DNA of 60,927 nucleotides from Bacillus sp. CHD6a (GCF_001293645.1 NZ_LBMD01000026.1:1-60927); one strand, 5' to 3'; counted from the first letter of the stretch, positions 6,863 through 19,037 are shown. A program made the numbers and translations. The notes: generated by a model not told the origin, from the sequence alone.

Positions 6863-7609
6863 TTAGTTGTCATCATAAACCACGTCCCAAAGGTATAAAC
6901 CGTGTGCTGGTGCCGTTTTTCCTGCCGCTCCCCGATTCTTTGCTTCCAGGATCGAAAAAATATCTTCTGGTAATTTTTTACCTTGTCCTATTTCCAGTAA
7001 GGTACCTACGATGATACGGACCATGTTATATAAAAAACCGTTGCCGACAATGCGGAACTCAAGCTCTTCCCCATTTAACTCTACATCAAGTGAGTAAATA
7101 AACCTTACTTTATCCTCCACTTCCGTTTTTGCAGAACAGAAGCTGGTAAAGTCGTGTTCTCCGATAAAATGTCCACATGCTTCCTTTACAGCTTTCAAGT
7201 CCAAAGGAAAAGGATAGTGGAACACCTGGTCTCTATCAAATACATTAAAGTCTTTTGCAAGGCTCACCTTGTACCGGTACTCCTTTTTTACCACGTCAAA
7301 ACGAGCATGGAAGGCCCCTGAGACAGACTCCACCCTTTTTACCCAAATATCCTTAGGTAAATGGGCATTCAGCGCCTTCTGCCAAGCTGGCTCAGGAATT
7401 GTTAAAGGCGAGTCATAGTGTAGTACTTGACCTACCGCATGAACACCTGCGTCGGTACGGCCAGATGCGGAAACCTTTATCTCTTTCCCCTTATGGATGC
7501 GGGACAAGGCCTTCTGGACCTCCAGCTGAACCGTACGCTTCTCCTTTTGAATCTGATAGCCTTCAAACTGTGCACCGTCATAGGTAAGGGTACATTTCAA
7601 TCTATTCAT
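6863..7609 (-). CDS. truA: tRNA pseudouridine(38-40) synthase TruA
   Basis: The catalytic Asp lies in SGRTDAGVHAVGQV (near residue 55), with the GNGFLYNMVR motif further on. About 248 aa, normal for TruA. ATG codons at 7609 and 7612 are adjacent; 7609 gives the better spacing (9 bases) to GGAG. The ecfT stop codon is only 14 bases upstream, so truA is the last gene of the ecfA1-ecfA2-ecfT-truA unit. Confidence 0.97.
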   Translation of the reverse strand: MNRLKCTLTYDGAQFEGYQIQKEKRTVQLEVQKALSRIHKGKEIKVSASGRTDAGVHAVGQVLHYDSPLTIPEPAWQKALNAHLPKDIWVKRVESVSGAFHARFDVVKKEYRYKVSLAKDFNVFDRDQVFHYPFPLDLKAVKEACGHFIGEHDFTSFCSAKTEVEDKVRFIYSLDVELNGEELEFRIVGNGFLYNMVRIIVGTLLEIGQGKKLPEDIFSILEAKNRGAAGKTAPAHGLYLWDVVYDDN

Positions 7610-7623
7610 CATATCTAACTCCA

Positions 7624-8418
7624 TTATGTTCGGATAAGAACTAAGATAAACGTAAGAACAGCCAAGGTCACCAACAACAAGGTGTCTTTCCACTGCCATT
7701 CTAGCAGACGAAATTTCGTTCTTCCTTCGCCGCCTCTATACCCTCTTGCTTCCATCGCCGTAGCAAGCTCCTCTGCGCGTTTAAACGCACTAATGAACAA
7801 TGGGACAAGCAAAGGAACCAACGCCTTTACACGCTCTTTCAGAGGTCCTACAGTGAAGTCTGCACCTCTCGCACTCTGCGCCTTCATGATCTTGTCCGTT
7901 TCCTGCATCAAGGTTGGGATGAATCGCAAGGATATTGACATCATCAGGGCTAGTTCATGAACAGGAACTCCTACTTTTTTAAACGGACCAAATAACGTCT
8001 CCATGCCGTCCGTCACCTCAATTGGTGTAGTGGTCAAGGTAAGAATGGTGGTGATCGTAATCAAGAATAAAAAACGCAAGGATATAAAGATAGCTTGTAT
8101 GATGCCTTCTTCGTACACTTCAATAAATCCTACTTCAAAAAGCAGGTTGCCCTCTTTTGTTAAAAAAACATGAAAAAGCATGGTAAAGATAATGATCCAG
8201 AGAATCGGCTTCAGTCCTTTTAATATAAAGGAAACCGGTATTCTAGTAAGCAATACGATGGTCAAGGTAAAGGCAGCAAGCATGGCATAGCCCCAGACAT
8301 TATTGGCTAGAAACACAACCATGACGAAAATAAAGACAAGCAGCAGTTTTGCTCTCGGGTCCATCCGGTGAATAAGAGAGGTACCCGGCACATAACGTCC
8401 AATTATTAAATTATTCAT
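7624..8418 (-). CDS. ecfT: ECF transporter transmembrane subunit EcfT
   Basis: EcfT couples the two ATPases to interchangeable substrate-binding S subunits for vitamins and metals. About 264 aa with several membrane helices and the two Ala-Arg-Gly coupling signatures (QSARGADF and MEARGYRGG) in the cytoplasmic loop. ATG 8418 follows GGGGGGTGAGG and overlaps the end of ecfA2 by 8 bases, which implies translational coupling. Confidence 0.97.
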   Translation of the reverse strand: MNNLIIGRYVPGTSLIHRMDPRAKLLLVFIFVMVVFLANNVWGYAMLAAFTLTIVLLTRIPVSFILKGLKPILWIIIFTMLFHVFLTKEGNLLFEVGFIEVYEEGIIQAIFISLRFLFLITITTILTLTTTPIEVTDGMETLFGPFKKVGVPVHELALMMSISLRFIPTLMQETDKIMKAQSARGADFTVGPLKERVKALVPLLVPLFISAFKRAEELATAMEARGYRGGEGRTKFRLLEWQWKDTLLLVTLAVLTFILVLIRT

Positions 8419-9286
8419 CACCCTCACCCCCCTTTTGTAATCGGGAGGCAATTGCTTCTGCCACTTCTTCTACTGTCAAACACACTTCACTGAATTCTAT
8501 ATTAGAACGAGATTCAAACTCTTTCATGAACATAACCGTCTCGGGAACGTCCAAGCCAAGTTTCTTAATCTCCTCTGCCTGGCTGAATATTTCCCTTGGT
8601 GTACCTTTTAGCCCAACCGTCCCTTTATTCATAACCACAATCGAGTCTGCATACTTTGCCGCATCCTCCATGCTGTGTGTGACTAGGATGGTGGTAAGGT
8701 TCTGTTCTTTATGCAGTTTATAAAACAGGTCCATAATCTCTTTACGTCCTCGTGGATCGAGACCAGCTGTCGGCTCGTCCAGTACGAGAACTTCCGGTTG
8801 CATCGCAAGCACCCCGGCAATGGCAACACGGCGCATCTGCCCCCCACTTAAATCAAAAGGAGAAGACTCTAGATATCTATCTGGCAGACCGACAAGCTTA
8901 AGTGCCTCTCTGGCCCGTCTTTTTGCTTCCTCTTCAGGAACACCGAAATTAAGCGGACCAAAACAAACATCCTTCTCCACGGTTTCATCAAACAACTGGT
9001 GCTCCGGGAATTGAAAAACAATGCCTACCTTTTTACGCAGGGCTTTAATATTCTTTTCCTTTTTATTCGCATGCAAAGTTATATCTCCAACCTGAATGCT
9101 TCCACTTGTAGGTCTTAACAGTCCATTAAGATGTTGCAGCAATGTAGACTTCCCGGAACCTGTATGTCCAATAACGGCGGTATAGGAATTCTCAGGAATT
9201 ATCATATCTACATCATAAAGCGCAACCCTTTCAAAGGGAGTATTCAGCTGATACCGATGCTCTAAATCTTTGATTGTAATTTGCAT
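8411..9286 (-). CDS. ecfA2: ECF transporter ATPase EcfA2
   Basis: ABC ATPase of 291 aa with Walker A GHTGSGKST (near 39-47), signature LSGGQMRR, Walker B LVLDEPTAGLD and the switch His in VTHSMED. It pairs with EcfA1 as a heterodimer. It overlaps ecfA1 by 25 bases and ecfT by 8. No S subunit gene lies in this window, as expected of the shared group II module. Confidence 0.97.
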   Translation of the reverse strand: MQITIKDLEHRYQLNTPFERVALYDVDMIIPENSYTAVIGHTGSGKSTLLQHLNGLLRPTSGSIQVGDITLHANKKEKNIKALRKKVGIVFQFPEHQLFDETVEKDVCFGPLNFGVPEEEAKRRAREALKLVGLPDRYLESSPFDLSGGQMRRVAIAGVLAMQPEVLVLDEPTAGLDPRGRKEIMDLFYKLHKEQNLTTILVTHSMEDAAKYADSIVVMNKGTVGLKGTPREIFSQAEEIKKLGLDVPETVMFMKEFESRSNIEFSEVCLTVEEVAEAIASRLQKGGEGDE

Positions 9287-10095
9287 AACTCATTCATCAG
9301 CCTTTCCCTATTGGTCGGATCTGTATCAAACTCCACACCCAACTGTTGCAGTTTATTCGCCAAGATGATAGGAAAAGGCAAGTCAAGGCCTATCTCCACA
9401 AGCTTATCTCCCATTCGGAAAACTTCCTCGGGGGTTCCTTCGCCATACACTTCTCCTGCGTTTAATACAATGATTCTGTCAGCTCTTGCTGCCTCTTCCA
9501 GATCATGAGTAATGGATATCACCGTTACTCCCACCTGTTGTCTAAGCTCTTCAATGGTGTCAATTACTTCTTTCCGTCCGATAGGGTCGAGCATGCTTGT
9601 AGCTTCATCCAAAATGATGATGGAAGGTCGCAGTGCAATCAAGCCTGCAATGGCCACCCGCTGCTTTTGGCCTCCAGAGAGCTGATGTGGCTCTTGGGTT
9701 AAAAAAGATTCCATCCCTACTTTTTCAATCCCCTCTGCCACGCGGGAAATCATTTCTTCACGGGTGACGCCAATATTTTCTAAACCAAACGCAACATCGT
9801 CCTCTACCGTCGAGCCTACAAATTGATTATCGGGGTTCTGAAAGACCATTCCTACCTGCCTTCTAATATCCCAAATCGTATCCTCTTCTAACTTTGTTCC
9901 CTGCACTGTAACAGAACCTTCTGTCGGAAGCTGCAAGCCATTTAGGATTCTAGCCAATGTAGATTTTCCTGAGCCATTATGTCCAACGATGGCGGTCCAT
10001 TCTCCTTGTTCTACTGTCAGGTTAATATTCTTTAATGTACTCTCTTCTTGGTTCGCGTAGCGGAAGGACAAATCCTTCACTTCTAAGATGGCCAT
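9262..10095 (-). CDS. ecfA1: ECF transporter ATPase EcfA1
   Basis: ABC ATPase of 277 aa with Walker A GHNGSGKST (near 38-46), signature LSGGQKQR, Walker B IIILDEATSMLD and switch His in ITHDLEE. First gene of the ecfA1-ecfA2-ecfT-truA unit, with GAGAGGAG upstream of ATG. In B. subtilis the unit follows rplQ directly; here a 575-bp gap with two palindromic repeats separates them. Confidence 0.97.
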   Translation of the reverse strand: MAILEVKDLSFRYANQEESTLKNINLTVEQGEWTAIVGHNGSGKSTLARILNGLQLPTEGSVTVQGTKLEEDTIWDIRRQVGMVFQNPDNQFVGSTVEDDVAFGLENIGVTREEMISRVAEGIEKVGMESFLTQEPHQLSGGQKQRVAIAGLIALRPSIIILDEATSMLDPIGRKEVIDTIEELRQQVGVTVISITHDLEEAARADRIIVLNAGEVYGEGTPEEVFRMGDKLVEIGLDLPFPIILANKLQQLGVEFDTDPTNRERLMNELCKLQSKI

Positions 10096-10176
10096 CGAAA
10101 ATACAACTCCTCTCTTCTCCGCTTAACTGACTCTCTCTATTATAGCCTTTCAACTCAAAAGAACTCTACTAACACC

Positions 10177-10303
10177 GCTGTTGATTTCCGCAAATGGCTT
10201 CGCTTTCCTAGGGGCGCTGCTGGAGCCTCCTCGGCAAGCCTGCGGGGTCTCCACCTAGCGCTACCTCCCTCAGGAGTCTACGCCTTTTGCTCCAATCAAC
10301 AGC
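10177..10303. repeat. Palindromic intergenic element, copy A
   Basis: A 127-bp element with perfect 10-bp inverted ends (GCTGTTGATT and AATCAACAGC) and inner blocks GAGCCTCCTC, GGGGTCTC and GCTACCTCCCTCAGGAGTCT. The inner blocks recur in copies C, D and E; copy B is the same family in the opposite orientation. No open frame or transposase is associated. Confidence 0.85.
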
Positions 10304-10395
10304 TATAAATTTTATAGAATATTGGTTGAAAGATTCCACTTCATCTCGAAACTTTAGGAAAAATACTTAAACTTGAATATAGTGAAACCAGTAAC

Positions 10396-10528
10396 CCCCT
10401 GTTGCTTGGAGTGCAAGGTGTGAGACTCCTGCGGGGGAGAAAAGGTTGGTTGAGACCCCGCAACGAAGTGAGGAGGCTCAAGCACCTTCCCGCGGAAAGC
10501 GAACACCTGGAACGCAAAGCAACAAGGG
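10396..10528. repeat. Palindromic intergenic element, copy B, inverted
   Basis: A 133-bp element in opposite orientation to copy A, 92 bp away. Ends CCCTGTTGCTT and AAGCAACAAGGG pair with one bulge. Inner blocks GTGTGAGACTCCTGCGGG, TGAGACCCC and GAGGAGGCTCAAGCACC are the reverse complements of blocks in the other copies. Together A and B fill most of the rplQ-ecfA1 gap. I see no ecfA1 promoter in the remainder. Confidence 0.85.
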
Positions 10529-10552
10529 CGTTAAACCAAATCCATAAATCAA

Positions 10553-10604
10553 GACAAAAAAATAAAGGGCTTAGATCAGTCATTACAACTGTCCGCCCTT
10601 ATTT
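10553..10604 (-). terminator. Terminator of the rpoA-rplQ end of the alpha operon
   Basis: Read on the minus strand, AAATAAGGGC pairs with GCCCTTTATT over a large loop that itself can fold (CAGTTGTAATGACTG), followed by TTTTTTG. It lies 67 bases past rplQ. Confidence 0.7.
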
Positions 10605-10670
10605 ATGACTGACTATAGTAAGTTCAAAGAATCGTTTCCTCCTCTTTAAACCACTATCATCTAATATATA

Positions 10671-11033
10671 TTATACAAGTTCAATGATAACCATTGGAGC
10701 TCCGTCTCCACGACGAGGTCCAAGTTTCATGATACGAGTGTATCCACCTTGACGCTCTTCATAACGTGGAGCGATATCAGCGAATAACTTTTGAACTGCG
10801 TCTTGACCAGTTTCTGCGTTCGCTACTTCGTGACGAACGTAAGAAGCTGCTTGACGACGAGCGTGTAAGTCACCACGCTTACCAAGAGTAATCATTTTTT
10901 CTACTAAAGAACGTAATTCTTTCGCACGTGCTTCAGTAGTTTCAATGCGCTCGCTGATGATCAAGTCAGTAGTCAAGTCACGTAACATTGCTTTACGCTG
11001 TGCGCTAGTACGACCTAATTTTCTGTATCCCAT
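10671..11033 (-). CDS. rplQ: 50S ribosomal protein L17
   Basis: Length 120 aa, beginning [20 protein letters not shown] as in the family. It is the last gene of the alpha operon and lies downstream of rpoA. Confidence 0.98.
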   Translation of the reverse strand: MGYRKLGRTSAQRKAMLRDLTTDLIISERIETTEARAKELRSLVEKMITLGKRGDLHARRQAASYVRHEVANAETGQDAVQKLFADIAPRYEERQGGYTRIMKLGPRRGDGAPMVIIELV

Positions 11034-11108
11034 GTTGATGTTCCCTCCTTCTGTAGAAAGTCATGAAACGTTCAAACACATAAAGATGCCTAGTTTTCCA
11101 AGTAAAAA

Positions 11109-12053
11109 CTAGTCATCTTTACGCAGGCCAAGACCAAGCTCTTCTAATTTGTGCTTGACTTCTTCTAAAGATTTACGGCCTAAGTTACGAACTTTCATCA
11201 TATCTTCTTCTGTCTTATTTGCAAGTTCCTGAACAGTATTGATGCCAGCACGCTTCAGGCAGTTGTAAGAACGAACAGATAGATCTAATTCTTCGATAGT
11301 CATCTCAAGAACTTTTTCTTTCTGATCTTCTTCTTTTTCTACCATGATTTCAGCGTTTTGCGCTTCATCTGTTAGACCTACAAATATATTTAAGTGTTCA
11401 GTTAAAATCTTCGCCCCAAGTGCTACTGCTTCTTGTGGACCGTTACTACCATCTGTCCATACATCTAATGTAAGCTTGTCATAGTTGGAGACTTGGCCTA
11501 CACGTGTATTTTCAACATAATAAGAAACGCGAGAAACTGGTGTGAAAATGGAATCAATCGGAATAACACCGATCGGTTGGTCTTCACGTTTGTTTCCGTC
11601 TGCTGGTACATATCCACGACCGCGTTTTGCAGTGAAACGGATACGCAGGTGAGCGTCCTTCGCTAACGTTGCGATATGAAGGTCAGGGTTAAGGATTTCA
11701 ACATCGCTGTCATGTGTAATGTCAGCAGCTGTTACAACACCTTCACCTTGCACATCAATCTCTAACGTCTTCTCATCATCTGAATAGATTTTTAATGCTA
11801 GCTTCTTAACGTTCAAAATAACTGTTGTAACATCTTCAACGACGCCTTCAATTGTTGAGAACTCATGCAGTACACCATCTATTTGGATAGATGTTACAGC
11901 GGCACCAGGAAGTGAGGATAAAAGAATACGACGTAAGGAGTTACCCAAAGTTGTTCCATATCCACGCTCAAGTGGCTCGACGACGAATTTACCATAGTTG
12001 GCGTCATCGCTGATTTCAACCGTTTCGATTTTTGGTTTTTCGATTTCTAACAT
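11109..12053 (-). CDS. rpoA: RNA polymerase alpha subunit
   Basis: Length 314 aa. The N-terminal dimerisation domain contains [20 protein letters not shown]. The C-terminal domain (about 245-314) contains [16 protein letters not shown] and [14 protein letters not shown], the surface that binds UP-element DNA and activators. The 172-bp gap before rpsK holds a small AAGACAT/ATGTCTT hairpin in the leader and no clear promoter. Confidence 0.99.
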   Translation of the reverse strand: MLEIEKPKIETVEISDDANYGKFVVEPLERGYGTTLGNSLRRILLSSLPGAAVTSIQIDGVLHEFSTIEGVVEDVTTVILNVKKLALKIYSDDEKTLEIDVQGEGVVTAADITHDSDVEILNPDLHIATLAKDAHLRIRFTAKRGRGYVPADGNKREDQPIGVIPIDSIFTPVSRVSYYVENTRVGQVSNYDKLTLDVWTDGSNGPQEAVALGAKILTEHLNIFVGLTDEAQNAEIMVEKEEDQKEKVLEMTIEELDLSVRSYNCLKRAGINTVQELANKTEEDMMKVRNLGRKSLEEVKHKLEELGLGLRKDD

Positions 12054-12225
12054 TCATAACCCTCCTTCAAAACGTCGAAACCCCGGAAAGACATATAATG
12101 TCTTACCGAAATTCCCCATAGGTATGTCCCGATTGTGCACAACAACAACATTTAATTATCTCTGTATATTTTTAAACTGTATCATCAGCCATTATTGACA
12201 TGTATACAAAATCTATACAGACAAA

Positions 12226-12630
<405 letters not shown>

Positions 12631-12644
12631 TTACTTACTTAAAA

Positions 12645-13025
<381 letters not shown>

Positions 13026-13030
13026 TCAAG

Positions 13031-13150
<120 letters not shown>

Positions 13151-13185
13151 TTACCTCCCTGATAGTACGGAGTGCTAAAATAGGT

Positions 13186-13404
13186 TTATTTAAAACGATA
13201 CGTAATTCTACCGCGTGTTAAATCGTATGGAGAAAGCTCCACCGTTACTTTATCTCCTGGTAGGATTCGAATAAAGTGCATACGTATTTTCCCAGATACA
13301 TGAGCCAACACAGTATGACCATTTTCCAATTCTACTTTAAACATAGCATTTGGTAAAGTCTCAACGACCGTACCTTCTACTTCAATTACATCGTCTTTCG
13401 CCAT
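13186..13404 (-). CDS. infA: Translation initiation factor IF-1
   Basis: Length 72 aa, an OB-fold protein beginning [20 protein letters not shown] and ending RGRITYRFK. Its ATG overlaps the stop codon of the upstream KOW gene (TAATG), a re-initiation arrangement. Confidence 0.98.
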   Translation of the reverse strand: MAKDDVIEVEGTVVETLPNAMFKVELENGHTVLAHVSGKIRMHFIRILPGDKVTVELSPYDLTRGRITYRFK

Positions 13405-13718
13405 TAATTAAGTTCTCCCTTCTTCAAATCAGTAACAAGCTCATTGACATACTTGGTTAGTGCAAAACGCAGCTTCCCATTTGTCACACGGCCTGTTTCC
13501 TTCATACTGTTCTGAACTTCTGGAGACACGTAATCAAAAAATTCAAGATGATGAATGTTCTTTTTCTTTGGGCGGTCAAACTTCCGCTTGTCTCCATCCG
13601 CTAGGACGACAAAACGCTCATCAAGAATTTTAATAATTACGGCATACTGTCCGGCATCTCTGCCTTGAGTAATCGAAACAATTTGGCCTACTTGCAAAGT
13701 CGAATCAGATTCGATCAA
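13404..13718 (-). CDS. ybzG: KOW-domain RNA-binding protein (YbzG-like)
   Basis: This 104-aa protein has an N-terminal KOW/SH3-like domain ([19 protein letters not shown], about 10-50) related to ribosomal L14e/L24-type folds. It sits between map and infA as in B. subtilis. A TTG at 13718 is the likely start, with AGAGGTGA upstream at good spacing. A role in translation is inferred from the domain and neighbours only. Confidence 0.85.
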   Translation of the reverse strand: MIESDSTLQVGQIVSITQGRDAGQYAVIIKILDERFVVLADGDKRKFDRPKKKNIHHLEFFDYVSPEVQNSMKETGRVTNGKLRFALTKYVNELVTDLKKGELN

Positions 13719-13731
13719 GCAATATCACCTC

Positions 13732-14477
13732 TTAGGCTTTTGTTAAGATCTCGTAGCCTGTTTCTGTAATAGCGACCGTATGTTCAAAATGAGCACACAT
13801 TTTACCGTCAACAGTAACAACAGTCCAGTCATCTGCTAGCGTTTTTACGTAGCGGGTGCCTGCATTGACCATTGGTTCAATTGCAAGAACCATACCAGGT
13901 TTTAACCGTGGACCTTTATTAGGAGGTCCATAATGAGGAATTTGTGGGTCTTCATGTAAGTCTTGACCAATTCCATGCCCTACATACTCTCTCACAATTG
14001 AAAAATCGTGTGCTTCTGCATACGTTTGAATCGCATGCGATACATCAGAGAGACGAGCGCCCGGTTTTACTTCCTTGATGCCTTCATACAATGATTGTTC
14101 CGTGACTTCAAGTAATCGCTTTGTTTCATCGGATATGTTACCAACAGCATACGTCCAAGCGGAGTCACCGTGGTATCCATTATACTTAGCACCAATATCT
14201 ATGCTAATGATATCTCCGTCTTTCAAGACACGATCGCCGGGAATACCATGAACAAGTTCTTCATTAACAGAAGCGCAGATGCTTCCGCGAAAACCATTAT
14301 ACCCCTTAAACGAAGGAATTGCATTATGTTTGCGGATGAATTTCTCAGCAATATCATCCAATTGCTTCGTTGTTACACCAGGTACAATGTGCTTTTTTAA
14401 TTCTTGGTGTGTCAGAGCGACAATTCTACCTGCTTCTCTCATGATCTCAAGTTCACGAGGAGTTTTACAGATAATCA

Positions 14478-14478
<1 letters not shown>
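13732..14478 (-). CDS. map: Type I methionine aminopeptidase
   Basis: Length 248 aa. The metal ligands can be read in [20 protein letters not shown] (Asp pair), [12 protein letters not shown] (His), LAIEPMV (Glu) and FEHTVAI (Glu). There is no zinc-finger extension. It removes initiator Met from new proteins. Its ATG overlaps the adk stop (TAATG). Confidence 0.98.
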
Positions 14479-15140
<662 letters not shown>

Positions 15141-15188
15141 TCAGTATCTTGTGAAGTATATTGGGATAATGTTATCCCAATTACTTCA

Positions 15189-16484
15189 TTACTTGATAAA
15201 CCCTTTATAATGACGCTTCACTAACTGGCTTTCTAGTTGCTTCATCGTCTCAAGTGCTACACCTACGACGATTAGTAGACTAGTACCGCCAATCTGCACT
15301 GCTGCAGGAAGACCGGCAAAGCTCATAAAGATTATAGGTAGGATAGAAATAGCTGCTAAGAATAATGCACCAACAAATGTAAGTCGGTAAATAATCTTTG
15401 TCAAATATTCCTGTGTATTTAAACCAGGACGAATTCCTGGAATATATCCGCCTTGTTTCTTTAAGTTTTCTGCCATTTGTTCAGGATTAGACTGAACAAA
15501 TGTGTAAAAGTAAGTGAAGGCAATTATAAGAGCTACATATACGACCATACCGATTGGATTCGTATAGTCAAATGTACTAATAATCCATCTTGTCACAGCA
15601 TTCTCGTTAAAGAATGAAGCGATTGTCGGTGGTGTAATGATAAAGGATACTGCAAAGATAACCGGAATTACCCCTGCTGCATTCACCTTTAAAGGTAAGT
15701 GTGTAGTGTGTCCTCCACCAGTAGGAGCGCGACCTGCAGTCTTCTTCGCATACTGAATCGGAATTTTACGTAACGCTTGCTGAATGAAGATTACACCTAC
15801 GATTACAGCCAAGATTGCAAGGATGATGAGTGCAACAATAACAAGATTTAAGAACAACTGATCACCAGCATCCTGGATTAAAGATGCGTAAATCTGATTT
15901 GCGCCGGTCGGAATTGCAGATACGATACCAGCGAAGATAAGAATGGATATTCCGTTTCCTACGCCATGTGCCGTGATTTGCTCACCAAGCCACATCAAGA
16001 ATGCAGTTCCTGCTGTTAACACTAATGCTATAAGCAGATAAGTAGTGAAAGTCGGATTCATAATCAATTGACCATTGGCCATTGTATTGAAACCGATCGA
16101 CATACCAATTGCCTGGATAAAACCAAGTACAATGGTGAAATACCTAGTGAATTGAGCTAATTTGCGACGTCCAGCTTCTCCTTGTTTTGACCACTCCGTA
16201 AATTTCGGAACAACATCCATTTGCAATAATTGCACGATGATGGACGCTGTGATGTATGGCATTACACCCATGGCAAGAATAGAGAAGTTCTGAAGAGCTC
16301 CACCACCAAAAGTATTCAGGATACCAAATACACTAAGTTCATCCTGGAATTTCAAAATGTCAGAGTTCACCCCTGGTACTGGGATAAACGTACCGATACG
16401 GAAAATGACTAACATTAATAGGGTGAAGACAATTTTCTTTCTTATATCACCCACGCGCATAAAATTGGAGAATGTCTGGAACAT
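15189..16484 (-). CDS. secY: Protein translocase channel subunit SecY
   Basis: Length 431 aa with ten hydrophobic segments. N-terminal [20 protein letters not shown] and a C-terminal SQLVKRHYKGFIK tail are typical. SecY forms the membrane pore with SecE (encoded at 43.3 kb) and SecG. Its ATG overlaps the rplO stop (TAATG), so translation is coupled to L15. Confidence 0.99.
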   Translation of the reverse strand: MFQTFSNFMRVGDIRKKIVFTLLMLVIFRIGTFIPVPGVNSDILKFQDELSVFGILNTFGGGALQNFSILAMGVMPYITASIIVQLLQMDVVPKFTEWSKQGEAGRRKLAQFTRYFTIVLGFIQAIGMSIGFNTMANGQLIMNPTFTTYLLIALVLTAGTAFLMWLGEQITAHGVGNGISILIFAGIVSAIPTGANQIYASLIQDAGDQLFLNLVIVALIILAILAVIVGVIFIQQALRKIPIQYAKKTAGRAPTGGGHTTHLPLKVNAAGVIPVIFAVSFIITPPTIASFFNENAVTRWIISTFDYTNPIGMVVYVALIIAFTYFYTFVQSNPEQMAENLKKQGGYIPGIRPGLNTQEYLTKIIYRLTFVGALFLAAISILPIIFMSFAGLPAAVQIGGTSLLIVVGVALETMKQLESQLVKRHYKGFIK

Positions 16485-16924
16485 TAAATCACCTCAACTG
16501 AACCGCCAGCTGCTTCGATAGCTTCCTTAGCTGCTGAGGAGAATTTATGAGCACGAACTGTAAGCTTTTTCTCGATTGAACCATTACCCAATACTTTTAG
16601 ACCAGCGTTTAATTTGCTAACTAAACCTGTTTCAACAAGTAATTCAGGAGTAACTTCAGTTCCTTCGTCAAAGCGGTTTAAAGCGTCAAGGTTGATGATT
16701 GCGTACTCTTTGCGATTGATGTTCGTGAATCCGCGCTTAGGTAAGCGTTGGAATAGAGGTGTTTGACCACCTTCGAATCCAGGACGAACGCCACCGCCAG
16801 AGCGTGCATTTTGACCTTTATGACCTTTACCAGAAGTTTTTCCGTTACCAGAACCAGTTCCGCGACCTACACGGTTGCGCTCTTTACGAGATCCTTCGTT
16901 AGGTTTTAACTCATGAAGTTTCAT
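16484..16924 (-). CDS. rplO: 50S ribosomal protein L15
   Basis: Length 146 aa with the Gly/Arg/Lys-rich N-terminal region ([20 protein letters not shown]) that threads into 23S rRNA. It precedes secY. Confidence 0.98.
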   Translation of the reverse strand: MKLHELKPNEGSRKERNRVGRGTGSGNGKTSGKGHKGQNARSGGGVRPGFEGGQTPLFQRLPKRGFTNINRKEYAIINLDALNRFDEGTEVTPELLVETGLVSKLNAGLKVLGNGSIEKKLTVRAHKFSSAAKEAIEAAGGSVEVI

Positions 16925-16958
16925 TGTGGCACCTCCTTATTTAAAAAACCGTTTCTAT

Positions 16959-17141
16959 TTATTGCTCTTTCACAGTAACAAGGTGAGATACCTTGTTAAT
17001 CATTCCACGGATAGCTGCGTTATCCTCATGGACAACTGTTTGGTGCATCTTTTTCAAACCAAGAGTTTGAACAGTCGCACGTTGATCTTGTGGACGACCG
17101 ATTACACTGCGAGTGAGGGTGATTGCTAATTTGTTCGCCAT
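16959..17141 (-). CDS. rpmD: 50S ribosomal protein L30
   Basis: Length 60 aa: [20 protein letters not shown] and so on. It lies between rpsE and rplO as in the spc operon. Confidence 0.97.
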   Translation of the reverse strand: MANKLAITLTRSVIGRPQDQRATVQTLGLKKMHQTVVHEDNAAIRGMINKVSHLVTVKEQ

Positions 17142-17154
17142 TTTGTTTCCCTCC

Positions 17155-17655
17155 TTATCCTAACAGTTCTTCTACCGTTTTACCACGCAATTTAGCAACG
17201 TCCTCTGCACGTTTCAATTGCTTTAATCCGTTAAGTGTTGCACGGATCATGTTGATTGGTGTGTTAGATCCTAAAGATTTAGAAAGGATGTCTTGAACAC
17301 CCGCTAACTCAAGTACCGCACGAACTGGTCCTCCAGCGATAACCCCAGTACCTTCAGAAGCAGGTTTCAATAGGATTTCACCAGAACCGAACTCACCAAG
17401 TACTTGGTGAGGAATTGTTGTACCAACGATAGGTACAGCAACCAAGTTCTTTTTCGCATCTTCAATTGCTTTACGGATTGCTTCAGGTACCTCTTGAGCT
17501 TTACCAGTACCAAAACCAACATTACCGTTTTTATCTCCTACTACTACAAGAGCAGCAAAGCGGAAACGACGTCCACCTTTTACTACTTTCGCAACGCGGT
17601 TAACCGTAACAACGCGTTCTTCAAGTTCTAATTTGTTTGGATCAATACGACGCAT
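17155..17655 (-). CDS. rpsE: 30S ribosomal protein S5
   Basis: Length 166 aa, with the N-terminal [19 protein letters not shown] loop, the site of spectinomycin-resistance changes in other bacteria and apparently wild type here, and the [18 protein letters not shown] segment. Confidence 0.98.
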   Translation of the reverse strand: MRRIDPNKLELEERVVTVNRVAKVVKGGRRFRFAALVVVGDKNGNVGFGTGKAQEVPEAIRKAIEDAKKNLVAVPIVGTTIPHQVLGEFGSGEILLKPASEGTGVIAGGPVRAVLELAGVQDILSKSLGSNTPINMIRATLNGLKQLKRAEDVAKLRGKTVEELLG

Positions 17656-17675
17656 CAGTGTCCCTCCTTTGTCGA

Positions 17676-18035
17676 TTAAAATTCTAGACCAGCCTCACGT
17701 GCAGCATCTGCTAATGCTTTCACACGGCCGTGATATAAGTATCCACCGCGGTCGAATACTACTGATTTGATTCCTTTTTCAATTGCGCGCTTTGCAACAA
17801 GTTCTCCAACTGCTTTAGCGGACTCAACGTTGCTACCGTTTGCTGTTACATCTTTGTCAAGTGTAGAAGCACTTGCGATTGTTACAGCGTTAGTATCGTC
17901 GATCACTTGAGCGTAAATGTGTTGGTTGGAACGGAACACATTTAAACGTGGACGAGTTGCAGTTCCTGATAACTTAGCACGAACACGAGTGTGTCTTTTC
18001 TTACGAGTAGAATTCTTATCAGGTTTTGTAATCAT
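17676..18035 (-). CDS. rplR: 50S ribosomal protein L18
   Basis: Length 119 aa; binds 5S rRNA with L5. The segment [20 protein letters not shown] and the end [15 protein letters not shown] are diagnostic. Confidence 0.98.
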   Translation of the reverse strand: MITKPDKNSTRKKRHTRVRAKLSGTATRPRLNVFRSNQHIYAQVIDDTNAVTIASASTLDKDVTANGSNVESAKAVGELVAKRAIEKGIKSVVFDRGGYLYHGRVKALADAAREAGLEF

Positions 18036-18070
18036 CGTGCAGTCACTCCTTTCTATCTGCTTATGCCGTA

Positions 18071-18607
18071 TTACTTAGCAGTTTTACCTTCTTTACGACG
18101 TACTTGTTCACCTTCATAACGAATACCTTTACCTTTGTAAGGCTCTGGTGGGCGAACGTCACGAATGTTAGCTGCTAAAGCACCTACGCGCTCTTTATCA
18201 ATACCTTTAATAACGATCTTTGTGTTTGCCGGTACTTCCACTTCGATCCCCTGTTCAGGAGTGATCTCAACTGGATGAGAGTAACCAACGTTAAGAACTA
18301 GTTTGTTACCTTGCTTAGATGCACGGTAACCTACCCCGATAAGTTCCAATCCTCTTTCGAAACCAGTTGTAACACCTTGAACCATGTTGTTTAAAAGTGC
18401 ACGAGTTGTTCCGTGGATTGTACGGTGTTCTTTGCTTTCAGAAGGACGTACTACTGTTAATACGTTCTCTTCAACTGTAATAGCCATATCTTGGCTGAAT
18501 GTACGAGTTAATTCACCTTTAGGACCTTTTACGGTAACTGTGTTGTTGTCGTTTGTAATTGTAACCCCAGTTGGGATTTCAATAGGTTTTTTACCTACAC
18601 GTGACAT
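18071..18607 (-). CDS. rplF: 50S ribosomal protein L6
   Basis: Length 178 aa from the ATG at 18607 ([12 protein letters not shown]). GGAGGTG lies 5 bases upstream, so an in-frame ATG six codons earlier, which overlaps that site, is rejected. The C-terminal [16 protein letters not shown] motif is intact. Confidence 0.98.
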   Translation of the reverse strand: MSRVGKKPIEIPTGVTITNDNNTVTVKGPKGELTRTFSQDMAITVEENVLTVVRPSESKEHRTIHGTTRALLNNMVQGVTTGFERGLELIGVGYRASKQGNKLVLNVGYSHPVEITPEQGIEVEVPANTKIVIKGIDKERVGALAANIRDVRPPEPYKGKGIRYEGEQVRRKEGKTAK

Positions 18608-18638
18608 AGTTACACCTCCGTTCATTTAAAGAAATTTA

Positions 18639-19037
<399 letters not shown>

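Noticed and set aside
10341-10583. Open frames of 68-80 codons across palindromic copy B
   Set aside because: They lie within a repeat, on both strands, with no ribosome site; the family is non-coding in the other four copies.
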